DNA of 64,000 nucleotides from contig JAGORP010000001.1 in NCBI GenBank assembly GCA_018062725.1, forward strand, positions 1 through 64,000. The letters are read 5' to 3'. The translations under genes and the position numbers were made by a program. Of this stretch, positions 27,978-37,239 are shown piece after piece; the first letter of the stretch is position 1; each line of letters starts with the position of its first letter. This DNA comes from Flavobacterium sp. (GTDB taxonomy: Bacteria; Bacteroidota; Bacteroidia; Flavobacteriales; Flavobacteriaceae). The notes under the pieces are model-generated. The model saw nothing but the letters and a program-made list of their open reading frames with translations, was not told where the DNA came from and did no database searches.

Positions 27978-28694
27978 TTAGGAATTAAAAAAATTTGCAT
28001 CGTTTTCAAAAGCGGTACCAATCACAACCAAATCGGCTCCGGCTGAAAAGGCTTCTTCAATAGCTTCTTTGGTACGAATACCGCCACCAACTATTAGGGG
28101 AATAGTGATGTTTTGAGCAATTTTCTGAATCATTTCCAGAGGGATAGCTTTTTCAGCACCACTTCCTGCTTCCAGGTAAACGAGTTTGTTACCGATATAT
28201 TCCCCGGCTTGTGCGGTTTGCAGGACATAATCGAAATTGTCTCGGCTTAATGGAGTGGTTTGACTCACCCGCTCTACAGCTGTTTGTTTGCCACTTTCAA
28301 TTAGGATGTAACCGGTTGAGATTACTTCTAAATGGGTTTTTTTTAAAAAAGGGACGGCATTCACCTGATGTTCAATCAAGTAATCGGGATTTCGACCCGA
28401 TAATAATGTCAAAAATAAAATTCCGTCGGCTTTATTAGAGATTTGAGATGGATTTCCAGGAAAAAGCAAAATAGGCAGCTGCGTGTGACGTTTTAATATC
28501 AAAATTAATTCGTCAATGATAGTATTTTTTACAATGCTTCCGCCAACAAAAATATGCGTGGCTGGCGATTGATTGATTTTTTCGGATAATTGCTTAACCG
28601 CATTTAAATCAGCTTTGTCTGGGTCGATGAGTATCGCTAAAAGTCTTTTGTTTTCTTTTTTGGCAAGCAATATGTCTTGGTAAATTGTTTTCAT
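27978..28694 (-). CDS. Geranylgeranylglyceryl/heptaprenylglyceryl phosphate synthase family
   Basis: 238 residues from the ATG at 28694 (MKTIYQDILLAKKENKRL). A TIM-barrel prenyltransferase of the GGGPS/PcrB family: LIDPDK near the N-terminus binds glycerol-1-phosphate and Mg, and the phosphate-gripping IVGGGIRTKEAIEEAF and ADLVVIGTAFE lie at the C-terminus. In Archaea the enzyme makes the first ether bond of membrane lipids; Bacteroidetes homologues are known, but their lipid product in the cell is unclear. Starts 2 bp after the phosphopantetheinyl transferase stop. Confidence 0.93.
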   Translation of the reverse strand: MKTIYQDILLAKKENKRLLAILIDPDKADLNAVKQLSEKINQSPATHIFVGGSIVKNTIIDELILILKRHTQLPILLFPGNPSQISNKADGILFLTLLSGRNPDYLIEHQVNAVPFLKKTHLEVISTGYILIESGKQTAVERVSQTTPLSRDNFDYVLQTAQAGEYIGNKLVYLEAGSGAEKAIPLEMIQKIAQNITIPLIVGGGIRTKEAIEEAFSAGADLVVIGTAFENDANFFNS

Positions 28695-28696
28695 TG

Positions 28697-29323
28697 TTAT
28701 TTTGGAAAGGCACAAACATAGGCATAGTCGTCAACGATGTCAAAATGAATGGCAAAGTTTTCCGATGCGTCATTAAATTGAAGCTGTGCCTCACATGTGT
28801 TTTGAGCGAGTTGAAATTCATTTTCAAAAATATGATCAGGAAAACTGATGCCTTTTTCATTTTTTATTTTGAAAATAGATTCTTTGATACCCCAAATAAC
28901 GGTTGCTTTTTGAATTTGTTGTTGGTGAGAAAGATTTTCAAGATGGGCTATATCCATAAAACGAGAAGCAATTCGAAGTACTTTTTCTTTACATTGTTCA
29001 ATGTCGATGCCTACGTTTTGTGTGCCAATAGCAATTGCAGAAAAATCAAACGAATGCGAAATAGAAATATGTTTGCCATCTTTCAAATGAGGTTTGCCGT
29101 TTTCATCATAAAACAGATCAAAATCACTATAGCCGCAATGCTTTAGTAACATTCGTACCGATAAAAAGCCCTTTTGATGACTTTCAGATTTCATGGTGTT
29201 GAGACGAATAGAATTAAAGTCTGTTAGGACAACGGCATTCGATAAATCTTCAAAAGATTCTTCAATTTTCCAAAGAAAAAGAGTAGTTGAATCGTTGATT
29301 TTTATGGTTTTATATAGCGGCAT
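28697..29323 (-). CDS. 4'-phosphopantetheinyl transferase superfamily protein
   Basis: 208 residues, Sfp-like two-lobed layout. Motifs: HISISHSFDFSAIAI (pantetheine side), VGIDIEQ (Mg ligand) and WGIKESIFK (Mg ligand and catalytic Glu/Lys). Moves phosphopantetheine from CoA to a Ser of a carrier protein. No polyketide or peptide synthase lies in the window, so the target could be ACP or a carrier elsewhere. First gene of the leftward operon with GGGPS, pnuC, DUF4301 and arfB. Confidence 0.9.
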   Translation of the reverse strand: MPLYKTIKINDSTTLFLWKIEESFEDLSNAVVLTDFNSIRLNTMKSESHQKGFLSVRMLLKHCGYSDFDLFYDENGKPHLKDGKHISISHSFDFSAIAIGTQNVGIDIEQCKEKVLRIASRFMDIAHLENLSHQQQIQKATVIWGIKESIFKIKNEKGISFPDHIFENEFQLAQNTCEAQLQFNDASENFAIHFDIVDDYAYVCAFPK

Positions 29324-29399
29324 TCGAGATGTTTGGTTTCATTTGCTTGAAAATTAGTAAATTAGAATTCTTAAACAATTATTAATTATCACTAATAAA

Positions 29400-29430
29400 T
29401 TGGGAAATCGAAAACTAATCTGTAATTTTG
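29400..29430 (+). promoter_or_regulatory. ahcY promoter
   Basis: TTG at 29400-29402, 20-bp spacer, TAATTTTG at 29423-29430. Close to the Bacteroidetes consensus; leader about 40 nt. Confidence 0.75.
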
Positions 29431-29474
29431 CAGTCCGAAATATGGGACATTTATAATAACAAATATACAAATAG

Positions 29475-30791
29475 ATGAGTACAACAACAATGCCTTTTGT
29501 GGCTTATAAAGTAAAAGATATCAATCTTGCCGCTTGGGGAAGAAAAGAAATTGAATTGGCTGAAGCTGAAATGCCTGGTTTAATGGCGCTTCGTGCAGAA
29601 TATGGTGCTTCTCAACCTTTAAAAGGAGCGCGTATCGCGGGATGTTTACACATGACCATTCAAACTGCGGTTTTAATCGAAACGTTAATTGCTTTAGGAG
29701 CTGAGGTAACTTGGTCATCATGTAATATTTTCTCGACTCAGGACCAAGCTGCTGCTGCTATTGCTGCTGCGGGAATTCAAGTATATGCTTGGAAAGGTTT
29801 AGATGAAGAGTCGTTTGACTGGTGTATCGAGCAAACGTTATTCTTTGGTGAAGACAGAAAACCATTGAACATGATTTTAGATGACGGTGGCGATTTAACT
29901 AATATGGTTTTTGACCGTTACCCAGAATTAATCCCTGGAATCAAAGGTTTATCTGAAGAAACAACTACAGGTGTTCACCGTTTATACGAAAGAATGAAAA
30001 ACGGTACATTATTCATGCCTGCCATCAACGTTAATGATTCGGTTACAAAATCGAAATTTGATAACAAATACGGATGTAAAGAATCGGCTGTAGATGCTAT
30101 TCGTCGTGCTACTGACGTAATGTTAGCAGGAAAAAGAGTGGTGGTTTGTGGATACGGAGATGTAGGTAAAGGTACTGCGGCTTCTTTCCGTGGCGCTGGT
30201 TCTATTGTAACAGTTACTGAAATTGATCCAATTTGTGCTTTACAAGCAGCTATGGACGGTTTCGAAGTTAAAAAATTAGACACTGTTGTTGGAAACGCTG
30301 ATATTGTTATCACTACAACTGGTAATAAAGATATCGTTGTGGGAAGACATTTTGAAGCCATGAAAGACAAAACGATCGTTTGTAACATTGGTCACTTCGA
30401 TAACGAAATTGATATGGCTTGGTTGAACAAAAACCATGGTGCTTCAAAAGTAGAAATCAAACCTCAAGTAGATAAATATACGATTGCTGGCAAAGATATT
30501 CTTATCCTTGCTGAAGGGCGTTTAGTAAACTTAGGTTGTGCTACAGGTCATCCGTCATTCGTAATGTCGAACTCGTTTACAAACCAAACATTGGCTCAAA
30601 TTGAGTTATGGACAAATTCTGCAGCGTATAAAAATGAAGTGTATATGTTACCAAAACATTTAGATGAAAAAGTAGCAGCGTTACACTTGGCTAAATTAGG
30701 TGTGGAGTTAGAAACTTTAAATGCGGAGCAAGCAGCATATATTGGTGTGGAAGTGCAAGGACCATTCAAACCAGAATACTACAGATATTAG
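29475..30791 (+). CDS. ahcY: Adenosylhomocysteinase
   Basis: 438 residues. Splits S-adenosylhomocysteine to homocysteine and adenosine, recycling the methyl cycle. Seen: [15 protein letters not shown], the NAD-binding [11 protein letters not shown], and the conserved C-terminal PFKPEYYRY that completes the partner subunit's NAD site. Monocistronic, with its own promoter and a shared terminator. Confidence 0.98.
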   Translation: MSTTTMPFVAYKVKDINLAAWGRKEIELAEAEMPGLMALRAEYGASQPLKGARIAGCLHMTIQTAVLIETLIALGAEVTWSSCNIFSTQDQAAAAIAAAGIQVYAWKGLDEESFDWCIEQTLFFGEDRKPLNMILDDGGDLTNMVFDRYPELIPGIKGLSEETTTGVHRLYERMKNGTLFMPAINVNDSVTKSKFDNKYGCKESAVDAIRRATDVMLAGKRVVVCGYGDVGKGTAASFRGAGSIVTVTEIDPICALQAAMDGFEVKKLDTVVGNADIVITTTGNKDIVVGRHFEAMKDKTIVCNIGHFDNEIDMAWLNKNHGASKVEIKPQVDKYTIAGKDILILAEGRLVNLGCATGHPSFVMSNSFTNQTLAQIELWTNSAAYKNEVYMLPKHLDEKVAALHLAKLGVELETLNAEQAAYIGVEVQGPFKPEYYRY

Positions 30792-30827
30792 TTGTCATTC
30801 CGAGGAGGAACAACGAAGGAATCTTAT
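30792..30827. repeat. Dispersed intergenic repeat of the GTCATTCCGAGG type
   Basis: Between ahcY and its terminator is a 36-bp element containing ATTCC...GGAAT arms. From general knowledge, close relatives of this sequence recur between genes in many Bacteroidetes genomes. Only one copy is in this window. Confidence 0.55.
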
Positions 30828-30831
30828 AAAT

Positions 30832-30865
30832 AAAAAAAGCCGCTCCAATTGGAACGGCTTTTTTT
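30832..30865. terminator. Bidirectional terminator between ahcY and the anti-sigma-like gene
   Basis: AAAAAAAGCCG / CGGCTTTTTTT (30832-30842 with 30855-30865) around a TCCAATTGGA core, near-palindromic with A and T runs on the two sides. Confidence 0.9.
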
Positions 30866-30879
30866 ATTTATAAGATTTA

Positions 30880-31284
30880 TTAGACTTCAAATTTACTGTC
30901 GTAGTAATTTTTTAACAATGGAATTTGTATGCACAACATTATCGCCATCAGTACAATAGTATACGTAGTTATTGTAGAAAAATGTAGGGTTTTTACTGGG
31001 TTATAATTGGATAATAAATTGTAATTAAACTGTACAAGCCTATTACTTGAGTTTAGATCTCCACTTGCTAACACGTAGGCAATTAAAACGGTTAAACCCC
31101 CGAAAATTAGAAGGAATGCTTGTTTGGAAATCAAGGGTTTGTAAGTCGTAACATGGCTAGTTTTTGTAGCCAATACTTGCGACATGACTTTTGATGTAAA
31201 ATCAAAGGAAGGAGATGCTAATGTCGTATCCTTCATCAATTGATCAATCAGTTTTTCTATATTTTTATCTTCGCTCGCTTTCAT
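30880..31284 (-). CDS. Small membrane protein, putative anti-sigma factor
   Basis: 134 residues with two membrane segments (about 50-70 and 103-123) and a 45-residue charged N-terminus. Its start overlaps the end of the ECF sigma factor gene by 20 bases. Size, topology and coupling fit a membrane anti-sigma factor, but there is no HxxxCxxC zinc motif, so this is inferred from position rather than from a recognised domain. Confidence 0.6.
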   Translation of the reverse strand: MKASEDKNIEKLIDQLMKDTTLASPSFDFTSKVMSQVLATKTSHVTTYKPLISKQAFLLIFGGLTVLIAYVLASGDLNSSNRLVQFNYNLLSNYNPVKTLHFSTITTYTIVLMAIMLCIQIPLLKNYYDSKFEV

Positions 31285-31855
31285 AATAATCTAGTATTTC
31301 AGGTTCTAATCGTTCTTTTAAAATGGAAGCCAATTTTTTTCGGGTTCTAAAAAGTTTTACTTTAATGTTGCCAACACTGTTGTTCATGACTTTGGAAATT
31401 TCATCCACAGATTGACCATCAAAATAATATAATGTTAGCAAGAAGGCTTCGTCGCTTGGTAATTTTTCTAAACATTCTTGAATTACTTGATTTCTTTCTT
31501 TTTCATCAATTGCATCAAAAGCACTTTCTATTTCTTTGGTTTGATGTTCGCTAAAATCTTTAATGTAGGTAACCTTTTTTTCTTTCTTGTTTTTCTTTAA
31601 ATAGTCCAGACAAGTATTATAGGTGATTTTATATACCCAAGTTGAAAACTTAGATTCACCTTTAAATTTAGACAACGAGTTGTAAATTTTAATAAATGTG
31701 TCTTGGGCAATTTCTTCTGCTTCTTCTTTATTGGTGACCATTTTTAGTGCCAAAGTATACACCATGTCTTTATAACGGTCGACCAAAGTAGCAAACGCAC
31801 TCGGGTTTCCATTTAAAACTAATGTGATATAATGTTGGTTTTCTAAATTGGCCAT
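31265..31855 (-). CDS. ECF-type RNA polymerase sigma factor
   Basis: 196 residues from the ATG at 31855 (MANLENQHYIT); the longer frame to 31972 adds a Lys/Phe-rich stretch untypical of the family. Region 2: FATLVDRYKDMVYTLALKM and AEEIAQDTFIKIYNSL; region 4: LPSDEAFLLTLYYFDGQSVDEISKVMNNSVGNIKVKLFRTRKKL. It directs core polymerase to a dedicated promoter set, probably an envelope or stress response. Coupled to the downstream membrane protein. Confidence 0.93.
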   Translation of the reverse strand: MANLENQHYITLVLNGNPSAFATLVDRYKDMVYTLALKMVTNKEEAEEIAQDTFIKIYNSLSKFKGESKFSTWVYKITYNTCLDYLKKNKKEKKVTYIKDFSEHQTKEIESAFDAIDEKERNQVIQECLEKLPSDEAFLLTLYYFDGQSVDEISKVMNNSVGNIKVKLFRTRKKLASILKERLEPEILDYYESERR

Positions 31856-31999
31856 ATAAACATAAGACGATAAAACATTGTTTTCGGTTACATCTTTAGA
31901 TGAAAAAAAATTTTTTTTCTTTTTTTGTAACCAAATTGAAACTCTTGTCGTCATAGTTTGGGAATAGATCAATCAATATTAATTTAAAATCAATCAATC

Positions 32000-32344
32000 A
32001 TGTTAGGAGACATTTTAATTCCAATTAGTTTTTTTACTGCTGTTTTTGGAGTAGTATATCTTTATTTATCAACTCGAAATAGAGAGCGTTTAGCCCTTAT
32101 CGAAAAAGGAGTAGACGCCAGTATTTTCATGCCAGGCGCAAAAAGTAAATCGCCTTTTTATAAGGTAATCCTTTTGAATCTAGCGTTGTTGTTAATGGGG
32201 ATTGGTATAGGGGCTTTTGTAGCTTTATTATTAACCACTTACACATCATTAAATGAAAATGGAGTCTATCCGGCTACAATCTTTACAATGGCAGGTGCTG
32301 CATTGTTTATTGGATTCAATATGACAAAAAAGCTAGATGAATAA
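32000..32344 (+). CDS. DUF6249 small membrane protein
   Basis: 114 residues, three hydrophobic segments (about 5-22, 52-75, 88-105) and a conserved RNRERLALIEKGVDASIF between the first two. This matches DUF6249, unknown function, usually next to sigma/anti-sigma genes in Flavobacteriaceae. Divergent from the ECF sigma factor; 36 bp ahead of the M1 peptidase and probably in its operon. Confidence 0.8.
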   Translation: MLGDILIPISFFTAVFGVVYLYLSTRNRERLALIEKGVDASIFMPGAKSKSPFYKVILLNLALLLMGIGIGAFVALLLTTYTSLNENGVYPATIFTMAGAALFIGFNMTKKLDE

Positions 32345-32380
32345 AATCTAATCATCAATCAAATAAACATCAATCAAATT

Positions 32381-34639
32381 ATGAACAAACAATTTATTAT
32401 TGGAGTATCTCTATTGGCTTTTGCCCTAGGAGGTTCAACACTGCAGGCTCAAGAGCAATCTGCGAAAACAACATCGAAGTATAATTATCATGATGCTTTT
32501 GCACCAAATTTTTATACGAAGAATGCAACCGAAACCCGCTCGGTAAGTGGGCAGCCCGGAGCAAAATATTGGCAAAATAAAGCCGATTATCAATTGACAG
32601 CAACCTTAAATGAGAAAAAGAATGAGATTGTCGGCACAGAAATTTTAACCTATACCAACAATAGCCCAGATAGAATTTCTTTTTTATGGATGAATGTCGA
32701 TCAGAATTTGTTTCAAAAAGATTCCCGTGGAAAATCGATAATTCCAGTTTCAGGAAGTAGAAATGGTGATAAAGGACAGGTTTTTGACGGCGGACATAAA
32801 ATAAAATCGATTGCAATTGTTTCGAATCAAAATGGAAAGACTGTTGAAAGAGAAGCCAAATTTGAAATCATTGATACTAGAATGCAGGTTTTTTTGCCAC
32901 AAGAATTGCAAGCCAATGGAGGAAAAGTAACACTTAAAATCGATTTTTCGTTTATTTCTCCAGATTATGGTTCCAACAGAATGGGAGTTTTAGAAACCAA
33001 AAACGGAAAAATATTTACCATGGCACAATGGTATCCAAGAATGTGTGTGTATGATGATGTAAAAGGTTGGAATTCATTACCTTATCTGGGCGCGGGAGAA
33101 TTTTACTTGGAATATGGTGATTTTGATGTTACCATTACTGCGCCGTCTAATCATATTGTAGTGTGCTCGGGGGAATTGCTTAATCCAAAGGAAGTCTATA
33201 CTGTTGAACAACAAAAAAGATGGAATCTGGCCGCTCAAAGTGAAAAAGCGGTGACTATTCGTTCGGTGGAAGAAGTAGTAAACCCAAATTCAAGACCTTC
33301 AGGCAAAGCAACTTTGAATTGGCATTTTAAAATCAAAAATGCACGAGACATTTCTTGGTCTTCCTCAGCAGCATTTGTGGTTGATGCTTCCAAAATTGAT
33401 TTACCAAGTGGAAAAAAATCGTTGGCTATTTCTGCCTACCCAGTTGAAAGTGCCGGTCCAGAAGCTTGGGGAAGATCTACCGAATATACCAAAGCCTCAA
33501 TCGAAAATTATTCTAGAAGATGGTTGGAATATCCGTATCCAACAGCCATAAATGTGGCAGGAAACGTAGGCGGAATGGAATATCCTAGTATCGTTTTTTG
33601 TGATTGGAAAGCAACTGGAGAAGACTTATGGAGGGTGACCGATCATGAGTTTGGTCATACTTGGTTTCCAATGATAGTAGGGTCAAACGAACGTTTATTC
33701 GCTTGGATGGATGAAGGATTGAATACGTTTATCAATTCATTAAGCTCCGTTGATTTTAATAAAGGCGAATACAAGTCGAGACCAAGAAACATGCATCGTG
33801 GAGCTAATTTTTTAACCAGCCCAGATCTAGAACCGATCATGACAACACCTGACGGAATGAAAGAACAAAATTTAGGAACATTAGCCTATGAAAAGCCGTC
33901 ATTGGGATTGGTAATACTACGGGAGCAAGTATTGGGTGCAGAACGATTTGATAGAGCTTTTAGAATCTATACGGAACGTTGGGCGTTTAAACATCCTACA
34001 CCAGATGATTTTTTCAGAACGATGGAAAATGTTTCCGGAGAAGATTTGAATTGGTTTTGGAGAGCTTGGTTCATCAACAATTGGCGATTGGATCAAGGTG
34101 TTACTAAAATTAAATATGTAAAAGATAATCCAAAAAATGGCGTTTTGGTTTCCATTGAAAATTTAGAAAAAATGGCCATGCCTGTTGTTTTGGAAGTAAA
34201 AACAAAATCAGGAGTGGTGAGTCGATTGAAACTACCAGTTGAAGTTTGGCAACGCAATGCCGACTGGAAATTCAAAGTAAATACAACGGAAGAAATTGCA
34301 ACGATAACAATAGACCCTGATCGTGTTTTTCCTGATGTGAATCCGAGCAATAATGTGTGGGAAGCTGGAAAAAGTGAATTGGAAAAAGAACCAGTTTTGG
34401 ATGCATACCTAGGAGAGTTTTCGAGCAAACAGATTCCAATTAAACTTACCTTTACAAATGAAGATGGAATGCTTGTAGGGACACCTCAGGATGGTCAAGG
34501 TCCACCACTTTCCTTTGAAGCGGTTGCCAAAGACAAATTCAAATCGGAAGAAGCAGGAGTGGAACTTCAATTTAATGAAGCTAAAAATGAATTTGCCATC
34601 CATATGGGTGGACAAAGTTTTGTGTTTACGAGAGGATAA
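32381..34639 (+). CDS. M1 family zinc metallopeptidase, exported
   Basis: 752 residues with a signal peptide (LQAQ). Catalytic gluzincin site: HEFGH at 422-426 and the third zinc ligand Glu445 (WMDEGLN), exact HEXXH-X18-E spacing; an upstream GGMEYP is the M1 exopeptidase motif (GxMEN-like). M1 enzymes remove N-terminal residues; this one is probably periplasmic. The last 100 residues form a small beta domain with no sorting signature. Followed by a terminator. Confidence 0.94.
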   Translation: MNKQFIIGVSLLAFALGGSTLQAQEQSAKTTSKYNYHDAFAPNFYTKNATETRSVSGQPGAKYWQNKADYQLTATLNEKKNEIVGTEILTYTNNSPDRISFLWMNVDQNLFQKDSRGKSIIPVSGSRNGDKGQVFDGGHKIKSIAIVSNQNGKTVEREAKFEIIDTRMQVFLPQELQANGGKVTLKIDFSFISPDYGSNRMGVLETKNGKIFTMAQWYPRMCVYDDVKGWNSLPYLGAGEFYLEYGDFDVTITAPSNHIVVCSGELLNPKEVYTVEQQKRWNLAAQSEKAVTIRSVEEVVNPNSRPSGKATLNWHFKIKNARDISWSSSAAFVVDASKIDLPSGKKSLAISAYPVESAGPEAWGRSTEYTKASIENYSRRWLEYPYPTAINVAGNVGGMEYPSIVFCDWKATGEDLWRVTDHEFGHTWFPMIVGSNERLFAWMDEGLNTFINSLSSVDFNKGEYKSRPRNMHRGANFLTSPDLEPIMTTPDGMKEQNLGTLAYEKPSLGLVILREQVLGAERFDRAFRIYTERWAFKHPTPDDFFRTMENVSGEDLNWFWRAWFINNWRLDQGVTKIKYVKDNPKNGVLVSIENLEKMAMPVVLEVKTKSGVVSRLKLPVEVWQRNADWKFKVNTTEEIATITIDPDRVFPDVNPSNNVWEAGKSELEKEPVLDAYLGEFSSKQIPIKLTFTNEDGMLVGTPQDGQGPPLSFEAVAKDKFKSEEAGVELQFNEAKNEFAIHMGGQSFVFTRG

Positions 34640-34660
34640 TTTTTGAAATATAGATTTACA

Positions 34661-34688
34661 AACCCTTGCAGCAATGTGAGGGTTTTTT
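34661..34688 (+). terminator. Intrinsic terminator after the M1 peptidase
   Basis: Stem AACCCT / AGGGTT (34661-34666 with 34679-34684) followed by T run; moderate strength. Confidence 0.6.
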
Positions 34689-34695
34689 GTTGATG

Positions 34696-35676
34696 TTACA
34701 TCACCATCAAATTGCAACCACGAATATCCGAATTATCGAAACGACCTAAAACCTCGAAGGCATTATTGCCTACAATTTTTCCTAAATCCTGAGTGGCAAT
34801 AAAAGAGCAAGAATTGATATTGGCCAAATCAATGATGTTAATTCCACCTGTTTTGCCGTCGGTAATATAAGTTAAGGCATCTTCTGTGTCTCTAATTAAA
34901 ATTTGCATCCAATTGGGGCATTCAAATACGCCGTCGCCTAAAGAATAGGCTTGCGAAAGTAATTCGGTCATACCGTATTCGGAGTGGATTTTAGAAACAC
35001 CAAACCCATCACAGAGTAGTTTGTGTAATTCTTCTCGAATAATTTCTTTACGTCGACCTTTCATGCCTCCAGTTTCCATAATGATAGTATTCTTCAAATT
35101 GAATTGGTGTTTTTCAATCAAATCCAATAACGCATAGGTCACGCCAATTAAAATCACATTTTGTCCATCAGTATCTAATCGAATAAGTTTTTCAATTAAA
35201 GCATCATAATCGTTGAGGTAAAAACCACTTTCTGGATTATTGGAAAGTTGAATTAAATCGTCAACCATATGAATCAAGGAAGAGCCTTCTCTTTCCAAAT
35301 ACGAGGGAAGCAAAGCCAAAACAACATAATCCTCGATATTGCCATAAAATTGTCTAAAAGCCAATCGATAGCTTTCTTCATAAAATGCTAAATCCGTCAC
35401 ATGATGTTTGCTGGTGCTCATTCCTGTGGTACCACTACTGGTGAATGTAGCTTGAATAGGTTCGGCTGAACTGATTACTTTGTGACTTTTAAAAAACTGA
35501 ATGGGTAAAAAGGGAATGTCTTCTATTCGTTTGACATTGGATTTGTCTTTTTTAAGCAACCGACAAAATTCTTGGTATACCAAGTTGTTGTCATATTGAA
35601 ATCGGAAAACCTTTAAGGTGGTTTTTTCGAATTCTTTTTTGGAGCCAATGTGAAATATGTCGGAAGTTAAAAGCAT
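34696..35676 (-). CDS. LuxE/PaaK-like acyl-adenylating protein
   Basis: 326 residues. The segment TFTSSGTTGMSTSKH is the ATP/AMP-binding signature of the ANL and LuxE families; IMETGGMKGRRKEI and HSEYGMTELLSQAY follow in the expected order. LuxE-type proteins activate fatty acids as acyl-AMP and transfer them to a protein or thiol. In Flavobacteriaceae such proteins are often labelled acyltransferase; the acceptor is unknown. Stands alone. Confidence 0.85.
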   Translation of the reverse strand: MLLTSDIFHIGSKKEFEKTTLKVFRFQYDNNLVYQEFCRLLKKDKSNVKRIEDIPFLPIQFFKSHKVISSAEPIQATFTSSGTTGMSTSKHHVTDLAFYEESYRLAFRQFYGNIEDYVVLALLPSYLEREGSSLIHMVDDLIQLSNNPESGFYLNDYDALIEKLIRLDTDGQNVILIGVTYALLDLIEKHQFNLKNTIIMETGGMKGRRKEIIREELHKLLCDGFGVSKIHSEYGMTELLSQAYSLGDGVFECPNWMQILIRDTEDALTYITDGKTGGINIIDLANINSCSFIATQDLGKIVGNNAFEVLGRFDNSDIRGCNLMVM

Positions 35677-35701
35677 AGTTCAAAAGTACACAAAATAAAA
35701 A

Positions 35702-35723
35702 GTCCCGCAAAAAAGCAGGACCT
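35702..35723 (-). terminator. Intrinsic terminator of the 108-residue protein gene
   Basis: On the minus strand GTCCTGC / GCGGGAC with one G-U pair, loop of T, followed by TTTTT. Confidence 0.7.
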
Positions 35724-35749
35724 CAAAAAGTATTTATGTTTGTGTGTAA

Positions 35750-36076
35750 TTATTCTACTGTAAATTCTTTAATTTCTTGTTTTTTTCCTTCCACGATTTT
35801 TACCGTATAGGTTCCTTTTTTGAATTGGGAAAGATAAATTGCTGATCCAATCGTTTTGGTGGAGAATACTTTATCCCCTTCATTATTATAAAAAGTAATT
35901 TTCTTTTTGGTGTACAAATCAGAAATGACATAGATGTGTTTTCCGTTTTTTTGAGAATCGTAAGAAACAATTTTCAATCCCGAAATGTTGTTTTTTGTGG
36001 GTTTAGGATTTTCATTTTTAGGGTTGTTGGCAAAGGTTGCAAAACTTACTAGTAAAAATAAATAAATAGTTTTCAT
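35750..36076 (-). CDS. Small exported beta-sandwich protein, resembles an isolated sorting-type domain
   Basis: 108 residues: signal peptide (FATFANN) then one small beta domain ending ITFYNNEGDKVF...YLSQFKKGTYTVKIVEG. The last 70 residues have the strand pattern of T9SS type A or DUF3244 domains but lack the YPNP motif and the basic end (KLIVE/K), so secretion by T9SS is doubtful. Function unknown. Own terminator. Confidence 0.7.
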   Translation of the reverse strand: MKTIYLFLLVSFATFANNPKNENPKPTKNNISGLKIVSYDSQKNGKHIYVISDLYTKKKITFYNNEGDKVFSTKTIGSAIYLSQFKKGTYTVKIVEGKKQEIKEFTVE

Positions 36077-36254
36077 ATCTTGATGTGTTTGTTTATCATT
36101 TATTAACAGGACAAATGTATAGTGGGATTGTCAGTTAAAATAATATTTTCGATGAGATAAGGTTATTTCCGTTAAAAGCCAGTTTTGCAGTTTTTAGGGT
36201 TAGAAAAAACTCACTAATATTAGTGATTTTGAGTTGAGCATATAGGGTAAATAA

Positions 36255-36287
36255 AAAATTCCGTCCTTTTTTAGAAGACGGAATTTT
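36255..36287 (-). terminator. Intrinsic terminator of the LTD-T9SS gene
   Basis: AAAATTCCGTC / GACGGAATTTT (36255-36265 with 36277-36287), 23 bp beyond the stop codon. Confidence 0.85.
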
Positions 36288-36309
36288 GTAAATATTTGGT
36301 GGGAATAGG

Positions 36310-37131
36310 TTATTCAATAACTAATTTACGAGTAGCTGTTTTACCTTCTTCAGTAACTTTTACCATATAAATACCAGTTGTTAAACCAGCAACATTTACA
36401 GGGGAGTTTGTTACTTGAGTAGTTAATACTTTAGCGCCTACTACATTGTAGATTTCTACATTTTTAGTAGCAAAACTATTTGAAGTAATGTTTAATACAG
36501 TATTAGCAGGGTTAGGATATACTCTTAAACCAGCGATAGCATCGAAACTGTTTCTTGATAGAGCTCCTTCGGTTAAATCACCAGGAGTGTCATCTGAGCT
36601 TAAATACCAAGTTTGTGTTGTATTGTTATATTCTAGAGAAAACCCTAATAAATCTCCAATTGTAGCAGTTGGTGCTTCTGCAACTCCTATGTTAACTGAG
36701 TTTAATCCTGCAGCTGGCCCATCTATTGCCACAGCTGTCATTACTCCTTCATAACTTAAATATTGTATATTTGTGCTTCCTGTTCCTGTTTTTGATAGAG
36801 CAATTGCATCAGGAGCGCCATTTTGAATTCCTCCGCCGAATAAAAAACTCACCGCTCCTGAACCAGTTCCTTCATCATCAATTGTACCTGTAAGTGGTAA
36901 TGTGAAATATAAAGTATTGGTTGAGCCATTGTACAAAGTAATTGTATATTCAGATAAGTCAGTTCCTGCTGGACCAGCTACTTCTACGAATTCACCGATA
37001 TCAGTTCCTTGATTATCATAGTGAAACTCATTAATGTATACGCCGCCTACTGTGCCAGTAATTCCTACATTGGTTTGTCCAAAAGACATTGCATTAACCA
37101 AAGTTAAAGCTAATAAGTAAATTTTTTTCAT
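36310..37131 (-). CDS. T9SS type A sorting-domain protein with lamin-tail-like domain
   Basis: 273 residues. Signal peptide (MKKIYLLALTLVNAMSFGQ), then a lamin-tail-like domain (about 28-185; VYINEFHYDNQGTDIGEFVEVAGP is the typical LTD opening), then a C-terminal T9SS type A domain (about 200-273; LRVYPNPANTVLNI to TRKLVIE). LTDs are beta-sandwiches found beside surface nucleases and other enzymes; here it is alone, so a binding or surface role is more likely than catalysis. Expected at the cell surface or in the medium. Confidence 0.88.
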   Translation of the reverse strand: MKKIYLLALTLVNAMSFGQTNVGITGTVGGVYINEFHYDNQGTDIGEFVEVAGPAGTDLSEYTITLYNGSTNTLYFTLPLTGTIDDEGTGSGAVSFLFGGGIQNGAPDAIALSKTGTGSTNIQYLSYEGVMTAVAIDGPAAGLNSVNIGVAEAPTATIGDLLGFSLEYNNTTQTWYLSSDDTPGDLTEGALSRNSFDAIAGLRVYPNPANTVLNITSNSFATKNVEIYNVVGAKVLTTQVTNSPVNVAGLTTGIYMVKVTEEGKTATRKLVIE

Positions 37132-37239
37132 TTGAATTTTGTTTAAAAATTGGACTACAAATATAACAAGTAATTTCGTTTGTAAGAAAAAAACAATGTG
37201 AAATTATTGTAAATAAATTAATGAGTGTAAAGCGGTTAA

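Noticed and set aside
27361..28000. TPP riboswitch or TonB receptor partner for PnuC (thiamine type)
   Set aside because: pnuC is internal to an operon with 2-bp spacing, leaving no room for a riboswitch, and no thiamine genes are nearby.
36135..36317. 60-codon ORF on the - strand
   Set aside because: Spans the terminator at 36255-36287 and lies mostly in AT-rich intergenic sequence; composition is not protein-like.
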